From Gadus chalcogrammus (Eukaryota; Chordata; Actinopteri; Gadiformes; Gadidae): 64,000 nt of DNA. Below are positions 8,833 through 19,100 of this stretch, piece after piece. The notes beneath the pieces were generated by a model. That model worked only from the letters and a program-made list of their open reading frames with translations. It had not been told where the DNA came from and made no database searches. A program made the translations under genes and the position numbers. Position 1 is the first letter of the stretch. The number at the start of each line of letters is the position of its first letter. The stretch spans positions 6,863,485 through 6,927,484 of the forward strand of contig NC_079428.1 of NCBI RefSeq assembly GCF_026213295.1, given 5' to 3'.

Positions 8833-11333
8833 ATGGTGAGTCTGATGCGTGTTGGATTACAAATAAAAAGATTAAGTGAGTTGTGTTACAAGATTTCTAA
8901 CAAGTATGCTCTCGGTTTTTTTAATTTGCTGTAGCCTATGTTTCTGTTATCTCCGTTCAACGCAGACGTCATATGTGTTTGGCCTGCAGAATAGAGCTGA
9001 ACTTGCGCCCAAATATATACGATACAGTCTGTGCGCCCTGATATAAGTAGGGCAAATGTAGGCCAACATCGGAAGGTCTTCAGTTAGGTGATTCTACTTT
9101 GTGTTTTGTTTTTTTAAGCTCTTCTTGTAGGACTCTCATATTTCACTCACGGATAGGGATTTAATTGCACATATGAATGTTGAGTATGATAAGTTATGAT
9201 AAGTATGACAATATCAGTCAAGTACATTTTTGTTGGTCGTTGCAGGTTTTCGAGGAGGAATCCACGTCTGTCAGCCCTGTGGACATAGAGGGATTTACTT
9301 TACAAAATAAGAGCCCCCTCTCATGTCCCCCGTGCCCTCCAGTTTCCCTCTCCCCATGCAGGGTGGCTACGCCCGCCGGCTCCCCCCTCCCTTCCCTCAC
9401 CCAGGCCCAAGCCTTCAGCCTCAACAAAAACAGCACCCTGTGCCTCCCTGTGTTTTCCGCGGACAACAAGCTGCTGTGGGTCCACTCCAACTCCATCGCC
9501 CAGGAAGTAGCCCACGCGGCCGACACCCTGGACGGGGCCTTCGAAGTGTTCCCTTATCCGAAGCGGGAGGAGATGGCGAAGCTGGCACGGCGCTGCTCCC
9601 TGCACCTGGACCACGTGCGCGTGTGGTTTATGTTCCAGCGCCTCCACTACGGCATCAGCTGGGACTATGCTGACATCTGCGCGGTCCGAAGGAGGCTGCT
9701 GGGCCCGGGGCGCCAAAGACCGGCGAAAGCGGCGGTGGTGGTGGGGGGGGAGGACGACCCACAGGCGGTGAGGGAGCAGGGGGAGGAGAAAGAGGAGGAG
9801 GAGGAGGAGGAGGAGGCGGCAAGGGAAGATGTTTTGGAGGAGGCTGGCGAGAGAGGGAGCAGCGAGGGGTCAGTGAAGATGGGAGCGAGAGGCGTGGCCA
9901 CAGAAAAGGGAGAGGAGGGCGAGGGCCGAGGGGGAGGCTCAGGGGAGACGGGCGAGAGTACAGCGTCCCCGACGCCTCCTCCTGTGTCGTCTGTAGGCCG
10001 TCCGTACGGACGACCCAGGAGGCTGCTGGGCCCGGGGCGCCGACGACCGGCGAGGGCGTCGAAGGCGGCGGTGGTGGTTGGGGAGGACGACCCACAGGCG
10101 GTGAGGGAGCAGGGGGAGGAGAAAGAGGAGGAGGCGGAGAAAGAGGAGGAGGCGGAGAAAGAGGAGGAGGAGGACGAGGAGGAGGAGGACGAGGAGGAGG
10201 AGGAGGAGGAGGACGAGGAGGAGGCGGCAAGGGAAGAAGTTTTGGAGGAGGCTGGTGAGAGAGGGAGCAGCGAGGGGTCAGGTTTTTGTGTGAAGATGGG
10301 AGCGAGAGGCGTGGCCACAGAAAAGGGAGAGGAGGGCGAGGGCCAAGGGGGAGGGTCAGGGGAGACGGGCGTAAGGGTGGAGGTAGGAGGTGAGGAGGAG
10401 GAGGAGGGGGAGGAGCAAGGGCAGGAGGGGAGGGTGGAGACCCCCGGCCGGCCCTGTAAAAGAAAGCTGGGGGAGGAGAATGAAAAGGGCAAAACGAGTG
10501 CCAGGGACAAAGGGGACAGGGCACGGGTCAGGAAGGGGGCAAAGTCGACGGAGGAGGAGGACCCCCCAAAGAGGAAAGACGGGGAGCCCGGACGCGTCGA
10601 AGGAGGAATGGCGTTGCTCACGAACCAGGAGCCCGTCCCTGAGAGCACAGCATCCCCGACGCCCTCTCCTGTGTCGTCTGTACGACGTCCGGACAGACGA
10701 CACAGGAAGAAGAAGAAGACGCCCTTTGACCTGTTGCCCAAAGTTCAGGTTAGCGAGATCCCGCTTGCCAGCAAGGGCCACAGGGGGCCACCGGGGGCCG
10801 GTGAGAACCACGCAGGTCGAAAAGCCGACTCGACGGCAACTGTGAGCAGAGACGACGATGGCGTAGACGGCGTCGCCCCCGGCAATGGCTCCGCCCACGG
10901 TAACACGTCAGCCCTCGGCGACCTAGGCACGTCGAAGGCCAAGGCCAGTACGCCGGACGCCAAACCCAAGAACAAGACCAAGGAGCAGCTGGAGCAGCTG
11001 CGTCGGGCCTTCCTGGCCTGCCAGTACCCCAACCCGTGCGACTACGACTGGCTTTCGGAGTGGACGGGCCTGCAGCGCACCCGACTGATCCAGTGGTTTG
11101 GCGACACGCGCTATGAGATAAAGAACACCGAGCCCCGCTGGATCACCCCCGGGGACCAGCAGCGGGTCCTGGCTCGCATGCGGCAGCGGCAGAGGATGAA
11201 GCACCTGTGTACGGGGGAGGCCGGGGCCGGCCGAGAGGCGGCCAGCGGGCCCGGGGCTGGGACCTGGAGGTTGAAGCTGGAGGAGCGGTCGATCCCCATC
11301 CCCATCTCCACCGCTCCCGCCCCTGCTCACTGA
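8833..11333 (+). CDS. homez: Homeobox and leucine zipper protein Homez, copy 2
   Basis: Exons: 8833-8835 (ATG, donor gtgagt) and 9246-11333 (acceptor ttgcag); product about 696 aa. Homeodomain 1 at about 9470-9700 (VRVWFMFQRLHYGISW) and homeodomain 2 at about 10973-11150 with recognition helix LIQWFGDTRY, the form found in mammalian HOMEZ. Between them is a very long acidic region. Its first part is tandemly duplicated (about 9690-10010 and 10015-10375, each running RRLLGPGR...GEDDPQAVREQGEEKEEE...GARGVATEKGEEGEG) and it includes Glu runs at 9795-9820 and 10110-10230. A Lys-rich tract (HRKKKKTPFDLLPK) precedes homeodomain 2. No third homeodomain is in frame after homeodomain 2; the frame ends ...IPIPISTAPAPAH. 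As the copy with the conserved helix, intact promoter segment and intact cideb neighbour, it is the likelier ancestral gene. It is convergent with cideb. If the single-codon exon is wrong, an ATG at 9177 in the intron gives 718 aa. Confidence 0.88.
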
Positions 11334-12192
11334 GGCCGAGGAGGTGTACGAGGCCATCGTGGGGAGACCTGCCGGAAGGAGGCTCAGGGCTTTTGGATGG
11401 TTGTGTAAAGACATCGGTGTCTTTAGTTCGTTTGGACCCGGGATTTTTGTTTTGTTCAGTTTCTAAAATTCTAATGTTTTATGTTTACCTTCATGTGTAA
11501 AGCAGGATTTTCCTTTCTGATGTTAGTAAAGAATTGGTTCTCTTCTTGTCAAACATTTGCTCTTTTTATTTTACACCACAGATTAGAAAACATCACTCAT
11601 AATTCCTAATATACAAAATAACAGAAATGCAATGAGACTTGAATGCCAGTCTTCTGCTAGGAAGTTATATTCTGTTAGAAATTAACTTGACTTCCCAAAC
11701 ATAAAAAACATATGATTTTCAATTGTCAATTGGGTCATAAGGAAAAAAAAATCAGAAAGATGCCATGGACTTTGGAAAGTCACAGACCATACGACATTTC
11801 TATAACTCTAAAGCTATACTGAATAACCAACAAACCAATTATAGTCCAATTCCTAGCAAGATGATGAGCCAACCAACAACAACAAGTGTAGCTCGTTAAG
11901 ATAATTATGGACCTGGACGCATGCCACTGCCTCTAATCAGGGTCATGATTAGATAAACATGTGTTTGCCCCTTCTCCGAGCAATGGCCCGGTCACTGTTG
12001 AACCAACGTACCTTCTCCTAGAATTGAAGGCTTCAAGGTTCATTCACTAAAAACCTCCCCCTTAGCAATGCTCAGTTCCAATTGGCTGTATATTCGCCCT
12101 CCCTCTGGGGCTGCCAGAGCTCCGCCCCTTCGATGATGCGGCGGATCATGGAGGCCGAGGTGATGAGCAGGTGTCCGGCGGCCTGCAGCAGA
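9075..12192 (+). repeat. Right arm of homez/cideb inverted duplication
   Basis: Counterpart of 853-3345 in opposite orientation. It carries the homez copy 2 intron end, exon 2, the shared 3' flank (11334-12071) and the end of the cideb last exon. The 3' flank has no plus-strand gene; a minus-strand AATAAA at 11580-11575 could end cideb transcripts, which would overlap the homez 3' end. About 0.6 kb longer than the left arm, almost all due to expansion in the acidic coding region. Confidence 0.9.
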
Positions 12193-13993
12193 GTGGAGGC
12201 GACCCTCAGAACTTCCCTGCGGTGGGGGGGAGGTTGAACAGAAATCAGCTGAGGAACGTGATGGTACATCAGCCCATATGTATTTGAACTCATAGCCTCT
12301 GCCCGTCGTTTTTGCCCGCTTTGCGAGATCCTATCCCCATCCGATGCTCAATACCTGAGGATTTTCTTGGGCCCCAGGCACTGGAAGTCAGCACCGATGG
12401 AGTACAGGCCCCGGTAGGTGGCATTGACGCTCAGAGACCCAAAGACGTCCTTGGGGTGTATCCTGTACAGGTCAAAGGTGACGCGGGCAATGTCTTTTCC
12501 GTTGCGTGGCTTTTTGTTGCTGCCTTGGTATTGACTGACGACTGCACCCTGAGGGTCCAGAGTCCACAAAAAGAAGGGTTAGGTAGGTCAGTCATTTCTA
12601 TCTAATTGCATCAAATATAAGAACACCTTTTTCAAAAATTACTTTTAAATAAGTGGTCGTTTCATGGTGGTCCACCTTCATGGTGGCACTAAACCAAGGT
12701 AAGCGAAACATCGCTGATCACAATCCACCAGGCCATAGAGTGTACAACACACAATACATTTGAATCTTTGTTTTATCAACCGATTATTTTGTTTGTTTTT
12801 ATAATGAGGGACAGAGTGACCATTTGCTTATCTCGTCTTCTGCTTGTTTAACGCAGTGCTTGTCAAACACAGACTGTACAAAATGGGTTTAGTCCGACAA
12901 ATGGCTTGTAGCAGGGGACCCATGGGTTCATGGGAAAGCCATAATAAACGTCGATTTTTTTAAAATTATCTGCCGTTTGTCGTTGGATCATTCCTATGTT
13001 TGAAAACTGAGTAGAGTAATAACGTTTAATGAATTAACAAAGGCTAATTAACAAAATATTCTACAGTGGTGGTGGGTCACTTGTATTAATTGGATAGCCC
13101 AAAAAGTAATCAGTAATAGTCTCAAAAGGGCTTCACTCACAGGCCACATTTTATTACACCGAACTACTACTAAACCCCCAAAAGATCAAGGAAAGATTTG
13201 GCCGCTGTAAAGAGAGATAGAGCGAGAAGAGCCAGATAGCAAGAGTTTGAAACTAAGGAACCCAAAACAGCCCTACCTCTTCTCTCCCCATCCCTATGTT
13301 TCTAGGCTTTTGGGAAGTGTTGTGTTAACACATCTGGGATTGATTGACAGGCATGATCGTTTCCCCATACCAATCAGGAAAGAGATGCCGATAGGTCAGA
13401 AATTAGCGAATTAGCGGTCTAAAATCCATACTTTCTCATACAGGGGCCGGCGGCAGGCGCTGTCAACTTGACACTGATTTTCTCACTGCCCACCTCAATC
13501 ACTAATAGGCTAGCTAACGGATGGCTATGTTACTTCTAACAAATTACTCTCAAATAATAGCTCTTAAATAATACCTACAGCTCCTTAAATTATCAAGGAC
13601 GAAACCGTAAACCAGTAAAAAGGCAAGCTCCTGCCCTGGTTTGACGTACCGGTATTGGCTTCCATGTTTGGCCACCCTCCAGGGTCATGAGCACGGTGTT
13701 GTCCGGCAGCGCCATGAAGAACTCCTCCGAGTCCACCTCGGTGCCGTCCTCCTCACACACCAGCACCACGGACACGGCCGACAGCGCCAGCAGCAGGGAC
13801 TGACACGCCTGGGGGAGGGGGATGAGCCAAGGAGCCGTGTGAGAGGCCTTCTTGTACTGCATCGAATACCAAGGCGTCGACAAAGCATTGACTAATCAAT
13901 CCATTTTCTGTGTGTGTGTGTGTGTGTGTGCGTGCGGTGTGCATGTTTGTGTGTGTGTGTGCATGCATGTGTGTGTGTGTGTGTGTGTGTGTG

Positions 13994-14074
<81 letters not shown>

Positions 14075-14086
14075 ATGCATGCATGC

Positions 14087-14174
<88 letters not shown>

Positions 14175-14370
14175 ATGTATGTGTGTGTGAGTTTTGTGTT
14201 GTCCGTCATTCCCACCCGCTCCCGCAGCTCCTCCAGGGTCCCTGCTGTGACGCCCTTCCTGGTGTCCCGGGTGTGGGTGCACACCCGGAAGGGCCGCTGG
14301 GGCGGACACCACACCCGCCTGGTAACTGACCTGAGAGGGAGAGGGAGAGAGAGAGGGAGAGAGAGAGAGA

Positions 14371-14447
<77 letters not shown>

Positions 14448-14976
14448 AGAGATATTTTTTTTCTTAATGCTGGAGCATAGGCTAAAGCATAAAGCACCAG
14501 GAGTGTCGCCAAAAGGGAGATGTGTAATAAGGACAGATTGGGTCAGGGCCCAGGGGAGGCGCCTCTTCAGCTCTTCAGACTAACAACATAACAACAATTC
14601 AACGCTCCTAAGCTCCCAAACTGACGGCGGGGATAGGCCTTTTACTGGGAAGCTGGTATAACACACAGAAATGTTTTCCTTAATTGGTCCCTTTCATTAG
14701 CAGTTTAAATACTTTATATATATGTATATATATATATGTTGTACAATACAAGACTTCTCATATCAATATTCAATTTAAAGTACATTAATTCAGTTGATAT
14801 ATAGATAGTTTTAAATATATACTTTTAAGATTCAGTTCTGCTGTCAAATGTAATGGTCTCCAAGCCATGGTCTGCCTCTGTGTTTACACGAGAACACAGT
14901 GTTTTTGTCTATCACCCGTAACTCGAACTCAAACACATAATTTGCCTTACTTGAACAATGAAGATGTCGTGTCCAT
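12072..14976 (-). CDS. cideb: Cell death-inducing DFFA-like effector B (CIDEB)
   Basis: Five exons: 14976-14951, 14330-14216, 13808-13650, 12548-12355, 12216-12072. Phases close exactly (639 nt, 212 aa; human CIDEB is 219 aa). The start reads MDTTSSLFK, joined to SVTRRVWCPPQRPFRV. The CIDE-N domain (residues about 18-97) includes KGVTAGTLEEL, EEDGTEVDSEEFF and LPDNTVLMTLEGGQTWKP. The CIDE-C domain (about 110-212) includes KDIARVTFDLYRIHPKDVFGS, GLYSIGADFQCLGPKKILR and IIEGAELWQPQ. CIDE proteins sit on lipid droplets/ER and in hepatocytes CIDEB promotes VLDL lipidation and droplet fusion; a pro-apoptotic role was the original description. The QRPFRV and GLGPKK-type motifs point to CIDEB rather than CIDEA/C. 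Exon 2 is wedged between a 100-bp (CT)n tract at its acceptor and a 280-bp (CA)n tract just past its donor. The intron at 12549-13649 shows nothing recognisable. Confidence 0.95.
13908..14190. repeat. (TG)n microsatellite with interruptions, about 280 bp
   Basis: Nearly uninterrupted TG dinucleotides with a few CATG/TTTT interruptions, in cideb intron 2 (as CA on the coding strand), ending 26 bp from the exon 2 donor. Confidence 0.98.
14335..14443. repeat. (GA)n microsatellite adjoining the cideb exon 2 acceptor
   Basis: GA repeats with scattered GG interruptions. On the minus (coding) strand this is a CT tract that directly forms the polypyrimidine tract of the acceptor at 14331. Confidence 0.95.
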
Positions 14977-16196
14977 CTTATCGGAGTGTTCTGTCCTTTA
15001 TTTTGGTCTTATTGTAGGCTCCGTATCAAGCGTCCCGGTCTCTGGGTCAGGACTTGTTGTGAGTGTCCTGACAATCCCCCTCTATCGGACTTTGATCCCA
15101 GATGAGGTGACGATTTACATACCGATAATCGATCAAAGGTCAAAGAGGCCTCTTGTTGGCTTACATCTCAGTATAACCTGGATATTCTGATTCCATTCTG
15201 CTATTTCACAATATCAGAGATAAAATACTACCAATTATTTGGCATAACATAGGATTTTTTTAACTTCAATTTCGGATTCCTTTAGTTAAAAAAAAAAATT
15301 GTATTGAGTTTTACATTATGTTCAATACTGAATTTTTGTCTTTATGTTGCATTTACATCTTAGTGTTCCATTCTTTTCAAGTCGCACCATTTTACATCCA
15401 TTGTATAAACTCTGTAAGTCTTATTCTGCTTTGTGACTTGTGATCGTTTAATTAAACTATGCTTTCAACCATGCAGACCTTAAAAAAAAAGAAGGAAATA
15501 TACTTGAGCCTCTTCTGTACTAGGCCTACTGAGCGTTTTTTGCATTGGCGGTTGTGCGGGCATATTTTGTCGAAAGATCCCGTCTGCATCCTGCAAGACT
15601 ACAATTTGCGCATACCCTTCTACTTTGTTGTCCTGCTTTAATTGGGTTTTTGGAAACTTTTCTTTTAATGTATGATTATGTAATAAGACATTGTTATATC
15701 ATATATATGTTATATAATATTTGATTTAACTCCTTTTTTTGGATACGTCTTGTATTGTTACTTTTTCAAAATATTGTTGATGAAGGCCAGTATTTTTCTT
15801 TTTAAGCGAGGCATTATCTAACATAATAATCAAGAGGGCTTTCAGAAAAACATAACAAAACAAAAAACCAACGGAAATCGTAATTTCCGGCGAAAAGGGC
15901 TTCGATTGTTTTGCTGTCAAAGACCGCACGCCAGGGCGGAGTTTCTCATTTTAACTGTGTAATACAGACCCCGCTCCCGTGGCATGCGACGCAAAACGGA
16001 AACTCAACTTAATTAATGTCGTTTTGGTGAAAGCGGGAGCATTTAGCCACGGGGAAGCTGCGAGGCTTTGTCTATACTACCGGGTGCAGCATTTTAATGT
16101 TTGATCGCAAAGTCGTATTCTCATACAAGTTGGCTGCGAGGTTATGATCACTTCAGCACATTAAGTGACCAAACCCTCAGCCACCATCTCGTTTAT
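14977..16196. other. Intergenic region between divergent cideb and tinf2
   Basis: About 1.2 kb between the cideb ATG (minus, 14976) and the tinf2 ATG (plus, 16197), so it should hold both promoters. It is AT-rich with no long frames. No clear TATA or CCAAT arrangement was seen. The segment 15930-16100 near tinf2 is more GC-rich. Confidence 0.6.
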
Positions 16197-19100
16197 ATGG
16201 CGGCAAAGGAACCTGAAGAAAATGGTACGTTCAGTACTACCTTCAACAATGCGGATGTTTATATTCATGATAAACTGTAACTGTATGTCGTCGGAGATTT
16301 TAAACATGTTTATGTGTGCAAGAACCGTATCAATATTCAATACATCGGAATCCCTAGGACGACTACTCCAAGGATATTATCCGGGGTTTTTTGCACAGCA
16401 TACCTGGACAAACGTGTCACCCGTCTCCCTTGGAGATTCAACAAATGCGGTGACTTTCTTTGGCATCGACGGTCTTTTTCAAATGTTTTTTTCCTTTTCC
16501 CAACCACCACCACCACCGCAGATGTCAGCCTTCCCTTCCCCGCGTTGCAGCTCTTGGCCCCGCCCGTGCGGCTGGTGTCGGCGGCCGTGTGGAAGGTGTT
16601 GAAGCAGAGGGACGTGGCTCGGTACGGGGTCGTTGAAGAGTTCGTGACGTCGGTGTGCGAGAGCGTACCTGGGATGCTTACCTTTCGGCACCAGGGTAAG
16701 CTGACGTTAGGACTGCGAGGACGGGTAAGTGATCATTTTGGCAGAAGGAAAAAACCTGCCTTATTCAACAAAATATTTGTTGTTGTTATAGATATTGCTC
16801 TATTTTTCTTAGGCATACCAATATCAATAAGATCATGTTGTTATCTTCTAATTTTCCCCATGCTTTTTGGAAGCTTGTATGCATTAAATGTAACAACAAG
16901 AGCTATTTGAGCGCCTGGTCAAATAGCTCAAGGCAATCAAGGCACAATTAGCAATAGAAGAACACAAAAAATAACACACATAGCTACACGTTCAGTGAAC
17001 AGAATACAAAAATAAATGACAGCAACACGGCACCAAAAAATTCCGAAACTGTTAATATAAATGTTATTATTGGTAACAACTACAGTCTAAAAAACAGGGT
17101 TGCATGGCTTCCCATGGCCTCCTGGAGAAAACGCCACTGGTGTGGATGCGGGTGTGGGTGTGTCCCAGCTCCAACTGTTTTCTCTTTTATTTTACAGTTG
17201 ATTCTGGAGCTCCTCTCCTGCAGTCCAGATCATCCCGACCTGGAGCTTATAAACCGACATATGGAACGGTTCTGTGCTCCTGCACCCTGTTCCACAGCTC
17301 ATAAACTGGTAGGCGAGGACCGTATTCAACCAAAGGAACATTTAAACCAGGGCTTTCGAGCTAAAGGAGAGCATAACAAACACCAATAAGAAACCACACC
17401 ACCTTTTTCCCATGGTGGCCAGTTGGGAGTATGACTGCTGCATCGGATGTCAACCACGTTTCGTGTGAAGTGTTATGATTATTATTTGTTTTATTGTATT
17501 TTCTTGTTTTATGTGTTTAGAAAAAGGACCTAAAGATCGAGAGGACGGTGAACAGCTTCCACGAGCTGGTGGAGACTCTTCTGCAGGACCCCGCTGAAAG
17601 ACTGCAGTTCTTCAAGGTACACACACGGAAACACACCGACATAAACAAACAAAGACACCAACATACACACAAACAAATATACCGACAATTGCTTTATAGG
17701 AAACACCATAGTTTTTGTATTTACCCTTTTTTTTTTGTTCCATGAAGGCATGAAAACATGCGTGTGGGGGTCTTTTCTTTGTGTACAGGAAGAGTTTCCT
17801 GAGGAGTATGGTCCCAAGTTTGATGAGGAACTTGAAAAGTTGCTCTGGGAGTTTTTGATTCGCCTGGACCAGCTGCTCCCAGTTCCTAACCTGGCTCAGG
17901 TACACCTGCACTCACCTGTGTGTCTCTCATTATGTATGATCCCTTAGTTCTTTTTTTATTGAGCATTTGTGATACTCGAATGGTTTAATAACACATAAAA
18001 CAATCGTATTCTGGAAGATACCCAGGGTTTACCTCTAACGTTTTAATTATTTTCCGATATTATATGTATACCTGTTCCTTTGTCTTCAAAAGTACTGATA
18101 GGAAGTAGTGCTGCACGATTTGATGAAAAAGTCATATTGCGATTATTGTCGACAATATTGCGATTGCGATATAATCAACAAATGGTGTCATGAGTCTACT
18201 TGCTTGGTTATAAGGAAAATGCACACAGATTACTGATCATTTTAAAATGTTTATTTCTCAACTCAAACATACAAACTTACACTAGCATAAAAAATAAAAA
18301 ATATAAAAAAATGGTACAATACTGTTTCAAAATAACAATATTTTACAAAACTTAATAAATAAAATAAATAAATATATATTTCAAAATGAAGGCATTTCTG
18401 CAGTGCAAACTTGTTACGTTTTCTCAATAGTACAACTAAATGAAATAAATAGAATAAATAAGAAAATACAAATTAAAGAATATATTCTTTTATATATTTT
18501 TTAATTAAATCGCAGCCTTTTGCGCAAAGGCTGATATTGCGATCGATCAATCGTGCAGCACGGAAAGCTCATCAAATCCCCTCCGCTGTCCTAAATCCTT
18601 CTCGTTGTGTCTCTGTGTGTTCAGACGGTGTCGTGGCTCAGCACTGCCCCCCCTGTGCTGGAGGAGTGTGCGCAGGCGGCCACCCAGCCTCAACTGCTGA
18701 AAACCATTCTGCAGTACCAGACATGTTTAGGCCGTCTGGAAGTGGCTGGTAGGACAACGTGTTTGTGTCCACATTGAATGATTAATGCCCAGCTTTTTGG
18801 CCCTGTATGTAGAATCCGGTTGCAAGGGCAGCCGTTGGCAGATAACGTCCAGACTTTTCCGTTATCGTTATCTTTGTTTAAAAAAAATGTCAATGGTAAA
18901 TACCAGCAGTAGTGGTGAACCCCAATGGTGCCTAGGATATAACTAGATGAGCCCAATATCATGTTTTATAGCCTGAATGAATGAATGGCAGGCCTGACGT
19001 CAGTAGGGGGTATAGTGGAACAGAGGCAAGCGGAGAAGAGTCTCTCTTTTTAAAAGTCATGCACAGCTTAATCCGATTAAAGCCATAGTTCGACTATGCT

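Noticed and set aside
9655..10741. Ser/Pro-rich minus-strand frames up to 358 codons
   Set aside because: Complement of the Glu-rich coding repeats of homez copy 2 (GAG becomes CTC).
13752..14512. Long Thr-His or Cys-Val repeat frames across the (TG)n tract
   Set aside because: They are translations of a microsatellite; cideb exon structure explains the non-repeat ends.
14867..15190. 107-codon plus frame
   Set aside because: Overlaps the cideb first exon in antisense; no recognisable protein.
16165..16602. 145-codon frame as the start of tinf2
   Set aside because: It reads through an intron; the ATG at 16197 with donor at 16225 joins 16522 in the correct phase and gives the TIN2 N-terminus.
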